This document shows positions 7,346 to 16,364 of a stretch of 19,388 nucleotides of DNA, in pieces. The position numbers and the translations under genes are program-made. Source of the stretch: Chrysochromulina parva (lineage: Eukaryota; Haptophyta; Prymnesiales; Chrysochromulinaceae); NCBI GenBank assembly GCA_002887195.1, contig PJAB01000891.1, positions 1 to 19,388 on the forward strand, in the 5' to 3' direction. How positions within the stretch are numbered: position 1 is the first letter of the stretch; the number at the start of each line of letters is the position of its first letter. The notes under the pieces are model-generated. The model did not search any database and had not been told where the DNA came from. It saw nothing but the letters and a program-made list of their open reading frames with translations.

Positions 7346-10300
7346 CTATTTCGCCCTGCGCGCCGCCACACAGGCGAGCTGCTGCGCCTCTGGCATTGTG
7401 AGCTCGATGGGCGCGGCGGCGCCGAGCAACTGGACGAGCGTGTCCGTGGGCAGATCCGTGGCGCTCGGCGGCTGGAACAGTGAGGGCAGCAGCGGCAAAC
7501 CGTCTGGCGACGAGGACGGGGGCGGCGGCTGTGCCGGCGCGAGCGCCTGCAGCTCGTCGTGCAGCTGCGACTTCCACACGGCGGCCGCGTCGAGCAGCGC
7601 CTGGAGTGCCTCAACCTCGGGCGCCGCGACGCCGTCATCGGCGGCCGCGCGTCGAAGAGCCTCGGCGGTTTGCACGGCGGGGCGCATCGTGCGCAGGATG
7701 GGCGGCGGCAGTGTGGGTGCGAACACGTACGACTGCTGGTGCATGCTGCAGCAGCGTGGGCATCGGAACGAATCCAGTGTCTCAACGGCAACGTCGGGCA
7801 CGCGCACGCAGTAGCTGTGGAACCACGCGCCGCACTCATCGCAGCTGATCCACGTCACCTCGCTCGGCACATCGAGCCGCTCGGGCGTGCAGCACGGGCA
7901 GCAGAGCAAGTTCTCTTCATCCGTTGGCGGCCAGAAGCCGGGAGAGGGCGTCGGAGAACGCCCGGCGGTGGTGGTGGCGGTGGTGGTGGCGGTGACTGTG
8001 GTGGTGGCGGTGACAGGCGAGACGCTCAAGAGCTCAAGCAGCGGCACCTCACACCCATGCTTCACAAAGACGGCCGCGCACCGGTCGAGCCACGTGTCCA
8101 GCTTGAGCACCGCCGCCGCGAGTGGGCCACGTGGCAGCGTCGCCTCCTCCACCTCGCCCACTCGCCCGAGCACCTTTGGGGATGCGCGCGCCGTGTCGAG
8201 CAGCCGGCGCGCCTCGCCCATCTCGGCGCTCGAGAGCGCGCGCCCGGCACTCAGCGCGCCGGCCAGCGGCTCAGCCGCCGCGAGCCATGCGCGGCCGGCC
8301 GTACTACGCTCCACCAGGGCGGCAAGCGAAGTGGCCGGCAGCGTCACGAGTGCACTCAGCGTCGCGGCGCGCGCAGTCAGCCCCTCGATGAGCTCGAGCG
8401 GTGCGGTGCGTCGCAGAACGCTGCTCGCTTCATCGAGCCACCGACGCACGCTCGCCTCGCGCTCGGTTAGGGTGGCGAGAGCCTCGCGGGCCCATGCCGT
8501 CAGCGGCGCCGCGAGTGCCGCCGCCTCGCTCACGAGTGCCTTGAGCGCCTCAGCCGAGGGCGGCGCCGCCGCGGGCGCCACGGCAGCGACGGCGTCGTCT
8601 CGGGCGGCGTTCGCGGCCGTCGCGCCGTCTTGGGCGCTCTCGGGCTGGGTCAGCAGCATCTGCGCGCATCGCTGCTCGACGCGCACGGCCGCTAGAGCCT
8701 CCTCGACCTCCGGCCGGAGCGGGAGAGAGAGGGGGATGGCCGCTGCCTGAGTGAGGACCGCTTCGAACTCCGCCGCCGCCATCGCCGCCACCGCCGTCGC
8801 TGCGGCGCCCAAGACGGCGCCCGAGGTGGCGCCGCTGTCCGCTGGCGGCGGCGCGACAGCCGCAGCGCGCGCATCGAGCGCGGCGCGCGCGCGTGCTTCC
8901 CACGCGCGGCCCGCGTGCACGACGGGCACGAGCGCGCCAAGCGCCTCGAAGACGAGCGGTAGGCCTGCGGCCTCGTCGACGCAACTGGCGCACTGCTCGA
9001 GCGTTGGGAGAGCGGCGCGCTTGGAGCGCCCAACGCCCGCCTGAAGCGCCGCCGCACGCGCCTGCACGGCCGCGCCCGCGCTCACTACGGCGCCCAACCG
9101 GAGCATGTGCTCATCGTCCATTTGGAGCGCCGTACCGGCGGCCATACACGCGTGCGCGTCCGCCAGCCGTGCCCATGGTGCGTGCGCTGGCGCCGTGCCC
9201 TGCCCGTCCATCGCCTCGACGCCGCCGGCGCCGTGCTCGCTACCCGTCGTCGCCAGAGGGCCCAGCAGAAGAATGTGGCGCGCATGCTCCACCCACGCGT
9301 TCGCAGCCGCGGCGCGCTTGGCCACTGTGGCGAGCAGTGCTCGCAGCCAGCGGAGCGGACGATACACGATGAGCCTCTTCGAGCTGGCCGGCAGCGCCGT
9401 GGCGGCATGCGCCTTGGGAGACGCGTGCGAGGGCGGAGCGAGGGCGTGCGCGGGGCACAGGTAAGTGATCGTGCCGTCGGCTGAGCGGCACTCGACCGTT
9501 GACAAGAAGCACTCGTACTCGCATGCAGCGCACATCGGGCACTGAGCGGCCGGGCCCACGTCCGCCACCTCGGTAGGCGCCTCGCCCCCAGGTGCCTTCC
9601 CCACAGGCGCCGGCGCGTCCCCCGATGGCGCCGCTGCCGCCGCCGCCTCTGTGTCTTCGTCCATGGCGTTACATGTAACCGTCGGAGCCGCAGTCTCCAT
9701 AGGGGTCCTCCCGCCCGAATCCGGTGCCTCAGTTGCGTGGCTCCAGCTGACAAAAGGGACGCCCATGCGTGCAAGCGCCTCGAGCGCTGCCGCCTCGGCC
9801 TCGATGAGCAGCTCGAGCTCCGGCGCGACCCACTGGGCAATGTGCGCCGAGAGGACGAGCGCCTTACGAGCGAGGGTGCTCAGCAGCAGCTCGTGGGTGA
9901 AGCACGGGCGGCGCGTACCTGGGGGGGGAGAGCGGGGGGGGGGCGGGGCGCCGTGATGAGCACTTGCATGCGCGGGCACGACCTGACGAAGCACGGGCGG
10001 CGCACACCAGGCATCGTGCGGAAAGACTCGACGGACTGACGCCCCCACGGCAGCCAATCGGCGGTGGCAAAGTTGGACGATTCAGCGCAGTTGAGCCCAT
10101 GCGAGAAGCCCGCGTGGTAACCGCGTGGCCAGGTGATCACAAAGGTTCCCGGCTGCTGCAGCAGGTGGCAAACGTCGACTCCGGCGGCGGCAGCCTCGAG
10201 GGGCGGCACCATCGTGACCATCTTGTAGAGCAGACCTTGCTCGCTCGCGACCAGCTCGGGCACGGCTTCCCGCATCACGCGCTCGAAGGCCTCTGCCTGG

Positions 10301-12126
10301 CTGCCTGGCACGCCGTACCACGTCTTGGGCGATCCCCAGTGCATATAGTTGATCGAGTGCGCGTAGTGGTCCTCCACGTGCCAGCAAAACGAGGAGAAGA
10401 GCATCCCAACATAGAGCCACGGCACCACCATTCCCGAGACCAGGTCGTTGCAGTGCGCAAGCACGCAGCGGTCCAGCCGGCACAGGTTGTTTAGGTTCCA
10501 GCCCGCGGTGGCGAACCGGCGTGCGATCGGGAGCGCCTGCGTGCGCTCCAACTCCTTGGCCTCACGTTCGCGCTCGAGCATCTCCACCTTGGCCTTCGCC
10601 TTGGCCTCCGCCTTCACCTTGGCCGACGGCTTGGCGGCCGGGGACGCAGCCGGCGATTTGGCAGCAGCAGCAGCGCCAGACGCGGCCAGCGGCTCGGCGT
10701 GGGCGGCTCCGATGCCGGCGGCGCCCGTCACGGCGCTCGCGCTCGTCGTCGCGGCGGCGGTGTCGCCCTTCGGAGGGCGGGGGAAGCCAGAGCCGTATTC
10801 CAGTGTGTCGAGATCGGAGGCATAGAGCACCTGATGAGGGAGGTCAGCCCGAGATCGGATGAGGAGCTCATCAGAGGTCATCAGAGGTCCTCAGAGGTCC
10901 TCAGAGGTCATCAGAGGTCATCAGAGGAGCTCAGCTGCATAGAGCACCTCGAGTGGTTGGTCGGGAGTGGTGACCACGTTCCAAAACTGCCACTCGACCT
11001 CCTCCGGGGGGACCTCGAGCTCGCGCAGCCGCGTGCCGCTCTGGGCACGCGCTTCCGCAGAGTGGGCCACGCCCTCCGCGCGACTCTTTTTGGAAAGGCC
11101 GGTCTCGACCAGGCCGTCGAAGAAGGCATGCTTGAACATGTGCGCCTGCCGCTCGTACTGGTGGAAGCGGAACACGCGGGTCGAGTCAAACCCAAACGAC
11201 TCCTGGAGGCATTGCGCGCAGAACCATTCGCCCGCCGGCACTGCGTGGAGCGGTGGGTTGAGGCATTGGAGATGGAATCCGCATCCGCAACGGTCGCACA
11301 GCAGCATCGACTCGTACTCGTCTCCCGAGCCGCAGATCTCACAGAGCTCCTGCCCGGGCAGCGGTGGCTCGTACGCGATCACCTCGTCTTCGCCCGCTGC
11401 ATTCGAGCGCTCGACGCCGCCCGGCCTGCCGCTCAGTCGCACGACCTCGGCGCCCGACACATTGGCGCGCTTGGACATGAGAGAGCCGCCCGAGCTCATC
11501 TGTGGCGCAGGTGCGGCAGCCTCCGCCGAAGCGGCAGCGGCGGCGGCGGCGGCAATGCCAGCGGGCGGCGGGTCGAGCCCCGCCGCGTACCGCTCGTAAG
11601 GCAGCAGCAGCTGCTGATACTGCTTCTTGAGCGCGGCCGCGAGGTGAGACCCGCTCGCGTGGTGCATGTTCATCCTCTCAGCGATCTCTGTCCACTTGCG
11701 TTCGGCGGTGGCGCGCTCGAAGCCGCCGCGCTTGCCCACCTGCGTGTACAGCAGATGCAGGTCGATTTCGCGCCCGCCCATCGTTGGAAGCTTGCTCAGT
11801 GGCGTGCCCGCTGCGTCGCAAAACTCGGCGAGTGCCTTCATAAACTTGAGGCGCTGCGTCTTGCGGATGAGCAGCTCGTTGATCTTCTGCACGCGCGTGG
11901 GAAAGCGCAGCCGATTGAGGTCGATCATGAACGGCGGCCGCCAGCTCGGCGGCGGCTTGATGCAGCAGATGCCGTACCGCTCCGCCTCCTCGCGGATGGA
12001 CAGGATGTAGCGCAGCGGGTTCTGGAACTCGGCCTCGGTTGGACAGAACGTGGGTGCCTCGCGCAGCGCGGCGGGGGCGGTGGTGCTGCCGGTAGAGGCC
12101 TTGCTTGAGGCGGCGCGCTTCGGCAT
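7346..12126 (-). CDS. KDM5/JARID1-type histone H3K4 demethylase (3 exons)
   Basis: Fe(II)/2-oxoglutarate-dependent nuclear demethylase of H3K4me2/3 by family. Exons: 12126-10948, 10830-10008 and 9918-7346, giving 1524 residues, all in frame. Domain order matches animal KDM5: JmjN (about 25-66, PTEAEFQNPLRYI), ARID (about 70-180), PHD1 (261-309, CEICGSGDEYESMLLCDRC), JmjC (about 540-660), C5HC2 zinc finger (about 794-825, CPMCAACEYECF), PLU-1-like helical region, and a C-terminal PHD (about 1338-1393). Catalytic residues are all present: Fe ligands H544, E546 (SFCWHVEDH) and H632 (GYHAGFSHG), and the 2OG lysine K562 (GSPKTWYGVP). Odd points: an Ala/Lys-rich insert of about 90 residues just after GSGFP splits the JmjC region, the linkers are very alanine-rich, and there is a Thr/Ala/Val microsatellite stretch near 7970-8020. 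ATG at 12126 gives MPKRAASSK, a basic start. Confidence 0.95.
9919..10007 (-). other. KDM5 intron 2 (89 bp) flanked by a 21-bp direct repeat
   Basis: The donor is CCTG|GTGTGC and the acceptor is a C-run ending CCCAG|GTACGC, phase 1. Splicing gives SFRTMPGTRRPCFTHELLLS, matching the JmjC-to-zinc-finger linker of KDM5. The 21 bp at 9988-10008 recur at 9899-9919 with two adjacent mismatches. The intron 3' end is nearly pure C (G runs on the + strand at 9921-9946). Confidence 0.9.
10831..10947 (-). other. KDM5 intron 1 (117 bp) flanked by a 13-bp direct repeat
   Basis: The donor is CTCGAG|GTGCTC and the acceptor CCCTCATCAG|GTGCTC, phase 0, giving ...QPLE|VLYASDLDTLEYGSGFP, which restores the KDM5 consensus. 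AGGTGCTCTATGC occurs at 10937-10949 and 10820-10832, exactly one intron length apart. A CTGAC branch-like motif lies at 10843-10847. Confidence 0.9.
10869..10934 (-). repeat. 10-bp tandem repeat, six copies plus a partial
   Basis: TCAGAGGT(C)(A/C) recurs every 10 bp at 10871, 10881, 10891, 10901, 10911 and 10921. On the gene strand the unit is CTCTGA(T/G)GAC, sharing CTCTGATG with the kinesin-1 intron repeat. It lies wholly within KDM5 intron 1. Confidence 0.95.
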
Positions 12127-12360
12127 GGAGCTTGGACGTCGCTGCCTAGTGATTGCGCTCTAATCCCGAGAAGACGAGGCATGTACCGGTACGACAACGT
12201 GCACATCCGATCAAAATAACGCATATGTCTCCCCCCTTGGGACTCACAGACCATTACGATAGAACCCGCACGGCCGTCATCGTGGTCATGCCCAATTTGG
12301 GCAAGTCTTTTTCCCCTCAGCATTGGACGACTTCCATTGGGTTGCACCACCAGGGTCAGC
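12127..12360. promoter_or_regulatory. Divergent promoter region, KDM5 / four-helix protein
   Basis: This 234-bp gap lies between two outward-facing ATGs. I see no convincing TATA box. It contains a TTTTTCCCCTCAG stretch at about 12308-12320 that could be a splice acceptor for an unseen 5' UTR intron of the + gene. Confidence 0.4.
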
Positions 12361-13290
12361 ATGCAAGACGCACAGCAGCAGCTGCTCACGGCCCAGACCG
12401 AGTCCGCATCCATCGCCAAGGCCAAGGCGATGATGGAGGTCGAGACGCTGCGCATTGACCAACGCATCGAGATCCTCAACAATATTGCCACGCAAGCAAC
12501 GCTGCTGGCTGGATCATCGATCAGTTTCCTGGGTGGTGAGTCGCTTGAGAGTGTGGATGACGTCATGGACCTGTACACCATCCTGCACAACACGATCAAA
12601 TTCATGTACGTCGGTTCGGGGGCGCTCGCGCTCGTCTCATCGCTCTGGGTAATCGTCATATCGTCGCATCTCATCGCGTTGTCGCGTGATGCTTCACTGA
12701 GGAAAAACATCCTCAAGGCGTCACGAATGCTGGACCTGGGTCTCAAGGACGTGCGCGCGATGCACTTCGCCGCCATGTTTTTCCTGCTGTTTGCGTGCCT
12801 CAACGGTGCCCTGCTCAACATGGAAGTACACATCAGCATGGTTGCGACGGCCATTTTCATCACTTTCGGCTACCAAGTGGTTTGCAAGATGAATTACACG
12901 AGTCTGCTCTTCTACGAGGAGGTGGAGCTCGACGTCTACGAAATTTCGGCCATCGGATCGGTCATGGACATTTTTCGCGCGTGGCTCACTCCCATGTACC
13001 CGTCCAATCGGAGCAGAGTCGGGCAGATGTGGAACCGTTTGGACGAGATTCACGCACATGACCACCTAAAGGACGACCTCACCTTCAACGGCAAGCGGCC
13101 CGCCCCGAAGATCACGTCTATCTCCCAGACTCCGATTTTAGAGGCCTTCCTTTCGCGTTCTGATGATGCTCCACGCACTGTTTCTTCGCCATCATCGGTT
13201 CTGCGCGCTACCCCACGTGAAGCTTCTCCGCCCTCATCGGCTGCGCACCGCCAACGGCCCACGGTGCAGCTTCCGTTGTTACCCGAGTGA
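12361..13290 (+). CDS. Four-helix membrane protein with Orai-like layout (function unknown)
   Basis: The first ATG in the frame is at 12361 (MQDAQQQLLT), giving 309 residues; an in-frame TTG eight codons upstream is not a likely start. Residues about 10-38 form an amphipathic helix (SIAKAKAMMEVETLRIDQRIEI). Likely membrane helices: about 39-58 (LNNIATQATLLAGSSISFL), 82-107 (MYVGSGALALVSSLWVIVIS, then SHLIAL), 134-153 (AAMFFLLFACLNGALL) and 157-176. The acidic loop GGESLESVDD follows helix 1. The C-terminal 90 residues are Ser/Pro-rich and presumably cytosolic. The order of a charged leading helix, four helices and a pause after HLIAL recalls Orai store-operated Ca2+ channels, but no diagnostic pore motif with a glutamate in helix 1 is clear, so Orai is only a possibility. 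It converges on the CUE kinesin. Confidence 0.8.
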   Translation: MQDAQQQLLTAQTESASIAKAKAMMEVETLRIDQRIEILNNIATQATLLAGSSISFLGGESLESVDDVMDLYTILHNTIKFMYVGSGALALVSSLWVIVISSHLIALSRDASLRKNILKASRMLDLGLKDVRAMHFAAMFFLLFACLNGALLNMEVHISMVATAIFITFGYQVVCKMNYTSLLFYEEVELDVYEISAIGSVMDIFRAWLTPMYPSNRSRVGQMWNRLDEIHAHDHLKDDLTFNGKRPAPKITSISQTPILEAFLSRSDDAPRTVSSPSSVLRATPREASPPSSAAHRQRPTVQLPLLPE

Positions 13291-13607
13291 AAAGCAGGCG
13301 ACTCTGCCAGCCGGTGTCACTGTCTTGGTTGTTGTGCGGTCCTGCAGGCCCGGTTCTCGTTCCCATTAACTCTACGCTGGGAAATAATTTTAGTAACACG
13401 CCCGAATGACAAACGAAGATCGTGTCGTGTCCTCACGCCCGCATCGACCGTCCCGCCGGTCGACTCGCTAGACGGCCGCTGTCCTCGACGCTGTCCCCGC
13501 ACTAATTGCTTAGACGTTGGTGGGAGTTTGTCCCGTAGCGCGCGCACAGTGGGGACGGGACGTGCGAGCGGCCAGGACGATACCTAATACAATTGACCTA
13601 ATAAGCA
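13291..13607. other. Convergent intergenic spacer
   Basis: This 317-bp gap lies between the stops of the four-helix protein (+) and the CUE kinesin (-). It should carry both 3' UTRs. I see no gene, repeat or RNA element in it. Confidence 0.55.
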
Positions 13608-16094
13608 CTAACCCCACAGCGAGTCCCATGCCTGCCTCGGGATATCACGCTCGATCAGCTCGCTTGCGGCGGCATCCAGGTTCCAATCGACGCGCTCGAG
13701 AGCCTCGCGCAGTTTCCTCTCAGGCAGCTCTGGGAAGATGAAGCCCAGCTGCTGGAGGGCGAGCGCTTCCCGCCTCGACATCTCGATGACTGCGGCCGTC
13801 CTGGGCGTGACAGTCTGGCGCGACGAAGCCGGTGCCGATGGTCTGCCGCGTAATAGCGTCGGTTCCCAGGACGGCGTCATCGGCGGCGGCGTGGGGCTTG
13901 GTTCCCAGCGGTGATGTGCTTCGCTAGGGCCCAGCTGCCGGTGGAGGAGGTCGGGACGATTGAGGCCCCCGGTCGGAGCAACTTGGGGTACTCGGCAATA
14001 GTCAGGGGGCGTAGCCGTGGTCGGCAACGGCAGGCGCGTCGCACGCTCCTGCGATCGTTGAAGGCGACGAGCGGCTGCCGACGAGGCCGGGCTGGGAAGG
14101 GCTGGGAAAGGATCGATGACCGCCGTTGGAGCGGCTGAAGTCGGCTGAAAGGCTGCGGCTGCCACAGCGGCTGCAAAGGCTGCAGCGTCGTCGGCGGCCT
14201 CTGCGTCGGCCTCTGCCTTTGCAGCGGCAGCGGTCAGGCGCTCGCGCTCCGCATCGGCACTGGCCGCGCGCGCGTCTGCCGCCTTGGCTGCCGCCTCCGC
14301 CGCGTCGGCGCGCGCCTTTTCTGCGAGTAGGCGCTGCTCTGCCGCGTTGGCCCGCGTCCGTTCACGCACCGCAGCCGCTGCCTGCTCCTCTGCCTTGGCC
14401 TCCGCCGCCGCCGCCTTGGTGGCCGCCTTGTTGCGCTTTTCGGCTTCGGCCGCGGCCTTTTCGCGCCACTCGCGTGTCTCTTTAGAGATCTCCGCCGTGC
14501 GCTTCTCGAGCGTCTCGGCCGCCTCAGCCTGCGCCGCCTTCACAACCTTAGCAGCCCGTGCCCTCTCGGCTCGCAGCGCCGTCTCCGCCTGCATCTTCGC
14601 TTCCTCAATCGCCTTCTGCGCCTTCAATAATTCCGCCGCCGTGGCATCTGAGACTGAGGCGGCGACGGCCTGCGCCTGCGCCGCACTCGCCTTCGCGTGG
14701 GCTGTGCGCGCCGTTTGGATGGCTCGGGGAGCCTGGCTGGGTGTGATGGCTCCCCCCCACCCAGCAAACACGTCCGCGCTGGCCGCAGCTCCCTCCGAGG
14801 CGGGTGGCGGCGCACTGAGCTCCGAGGATTGACCTATGAGCTCGGCCATTTTCTCGGCGAGTTGTCCGAGCTGCAATCGCCCCATGAGCAGAGCGCTCTC
14901 GCGCGCGTCATCGGACGCGTCTGTGCCGGCTACGGGCCGCCGTGGTCCGTGCACCTCGTGCGCCTCGCGCTGCAGCCGCTCGATGAGCGCCTTCGCTTCG
15001 CCCAGCTCACGTGTCACAGCTTTGAGCTCCTTTTGGAGTGCTTCCGAGTCGAGAGGCGCTGCCTTGACGTTGGCGCGCACCACGACGGGGACTGCCTTGG
15101 CGCGCTGGGCAAAGCGCAGCGTCGCCATGCACTCCTCAAGGTTCTGCGGCTCGGCGCGCAGCGTCGCGATGAAGGCTGGTGCCGTGTTGCCGTGAAGGCA
15201 TTCTTGCAGCAGGCGTGTGAGCTTTGAGTTCCGAAACGGCACGTGGCTCAGGATGGCGCCGTCGCCCTCGCGGCTGGCGACCGAGAGGCGCTCAATGACG
15301 GTGCCAAGGGCATACAGCGACGTGTTGATGTGCTTCGCCTCCTCACGCCGCGGGCCCGCGGAAGATGCACCCTCGACGCTCGAGCTTTTCTTGGAACTCT
15401 CCATGCCGGCGAGATCGACCAGCACGAGCTTGCCGCTCGTGGTCGAGCCGTCGGTCGCGCCGGCACTGCCGCGCAGTGCGAGCGAGAAGACGGCGTGTGA
15501 GCGTGACGAGCGCGCGTTCATGCTCATCTGCGCCGTCGCGCGGCGCGCCGTGCCCCGTGAGAGCGCCAATAGGGCACTGTCGACGCTGGCCACCTCCTCC
15601 TCGGTCAATCCAGCCACAAAGGGCGTGCCCGAAGGCAGCTCGCGCAGCGGCAGTGCTTTCTTCTCGCGTGCAAGCAGGTCGACGCACGTGTCGTTGTACA
15701 CCTCGACGTATGAGCACGTGATGGTGTACGCGTCGGCCGCAGCCGCCTCGAAGAGGTCCGACATTGCCCGCAGCGCGATGCCGTGCTGATCCGCTGGCGC
15801 ACCGCGCCAGTTCGTCAGAACCTCCTCTGGGCCAAACATCGTGTGGGTTTTGCCGCTTCCCGTCTGCCCATACGCGACGAGGCACACGTTGAAGCCCTTG
15901 ACAACCTGCGCAACCCGGTCACGGCCAACCACCTCGTACACCTCTTCCTGCGACGCACGCTCATCAAAGATGCGATCGAGCGTGAATTCGAGATTCCGCA
16001 CGAGGATGCTGCAGCCGCCAGGATCCATCTCGATGCCCTCTTCGGCGCGTTGGGCCACTGGCCTCAAGCGAGCGTATACGCCGATGGTGGGCAT
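13608..16094 (-). CDS. Kinesin with C-terminal CUE-like ubiquitin-binding domain
   Basis: Single exon, 828 residues. The first ATG in frame is at 16094 (MPTIGVYARLRP); the frame is open four codons further, but only to a GTG. Motor, residues about 1-345: IGVYARLRP strand, P-loop GQTGSGKT at 76-83, switch I NARSSRSH at 193-200, switch II DLAGME at 227-232 (Met where Ser is usual), and VPFRNSKLTRLLQECLHGN. The middle is an Ala/Glu/Lys-rich coiled coil (EKMAELIGQ; AEAEKRNKAATKAAAAEAKAEEQ). A Pro/Ser-rich linker follows. The last ~50 residues read EALALQQLGFIFPELPERK then LREALERVDWNLDAAASELI, which fits the CUE fold pattern (F-P-x-L-P/x near helix 1; helix 3 ending in L-L/L-I). CUE domains bind mono-ubiquitin. 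I cannot assign the motor to a named kinesin class; it lacks the kinesin-1 neck. Confidence 0.92.
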   Translation of the reverse strand: MPTIGVYARLRPVAQRAEEGIEMDPGGCSILVRNLEFTLDRIFDERASQEEVYEVVGRDRVAQVVKGFNVCLVAYGQTGSGKTHTMFGPEEVLTNWRGAPADQHGIALRAMSDLFEAAAADAYTITCSYVEVYNDTCVDLLAREKKALPLRELPSGTPFVAGLTEEEVASVDSALLALSRGTARRATAQMSMNARSSRSHAVFSLALRGSAGATDGSTTSGKLVLVDLAGMESSKKSSSVEGASSAGPRREEAKHINTSLYALGTVIERLSVASREGDGAILSHVPFRNSKLTRLLQECLHGNTAPAFIATLRAEPQNLEECMATLRFAQRAKAVPVVVRANVKAAPLDSEALQKELKAVTRELGEAKALIERLQREAHEVHGPRRPVAGTDASDDARESALLMGRLQLGQLAEKMAELIGQSSELSAPPPASEGAAASADVFAGWGGAITPSQAPRAIQTARTAHAKASAAQAQAVAASVSDATAAELLKAQKAIEEAKMQAETALRAERARAAKVVKAAQAEAAETLEKRTAEISKETREWREKAAAEAEKRNKAATKAAAAEAKAEEQAAAAVRERTRANAAEQRLLAEKARADAAEAAAKAADARAASADAERERLTAAAAKAEADAEAADDAAAFAAAVAAAAFQPTSAAPTAVIDPFPALPSPASSAAARRLQRSQERATRLPLPTTATPPDYCRVPQVAPTGGLNRPDLLHRQLGPSEAHHRWEPSPTPPPMTPSWEPTLLRGRPSAPASSRQTVTPRTAAVIEMSRREALALQQLGFIFPELPERKLREALERVDWNLDAAASELIERDIPRQAWDSLWG

Positions 16095-16123
16095 CGAGCT
16101 GTGCACAGCTCTATGCCCACCAT
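16084..16123. repeat. 40-bp near-perfect palindrome over the CUE-kinesin start codon
   Basis: Nineteen of 20 base pairs match about a centre between 16103 and 16104 (core GAGCTGTGCACAGCTC); the one mismatch pair is 16095/16112. The kinesin ATG (16094-16092) sits in one arm and an out-of-frame ATG (16123-16121) at the tip of the other. In mRNA it would fold as a tight hairpin across the start. Confidence 0.92.
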
Positions 16124-16252
16124 AGAGCGCTCGAGTTTTACTCCTAGTCAGTTTTCGATTTCGTCAAACCAACCTCTTGCTCATACATCAGAAGCACAGT
16201 CGCGTCGCACCACCAGGCGCCAGTTTAAAAGATGAATCAAATACATGCCAAT

Positions 16253-16295
16253 CGGCGGCGGCGGCGGCGGCGGCGGCGGCTGCTGCGGCGGCGGC
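16253..16295. repeat. GGC/GCC trinucleotide repeat
   Basis: About 14 imperfect GGC units (interrupted by TGCTGC) in non-coding DNA upstream of the CUE kinesin. Confidence 0.92.
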
Positions 16296-16364
16296 CGGCG
16301 AGCGGCGTGTGAGCGGTGTGGCACCTCCACGGGAGTCGGAACATGCGCAACAACTGTAGATCTG

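Noticed and set aside
7559..8470. + strand frame with His/Arg-rich sequence and a glycine run opposite KDM5 exon 3
   Set aside because: Antisense to the C-terminal PHD and PLU-1 region; the glycine run is the complement of the Thr/Ala-coding microsatellite.
9921..9946. G-run considered as sequencing error or frameshift between two KDM5 pieces
   Set aside because: On the gene strand it is the C-rich tract before a canonical CAG acceptor, and splicing restores the KDM5 consensus exactly.
10699..12108. 469-codon + strand frame opposite KDM5 exon 1
   Set aside because: Antisense to JmjN/ARID/PHD1; composition is Arg/Leu/Ala-rich shadow with no recognisable domain.
12337..12360. Upstream in-frame TTG start for the four-helix protein
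   Set aside because: Not an AUG; the ATG at 12361 gives a sensible N-terminus.
16106..16106. Upstream GTG as start of the CUE kinesin
   Set aside because: Non-AUG start is unlikely when an ATG lies four codons on, directly before the IGVYARLRP strand.
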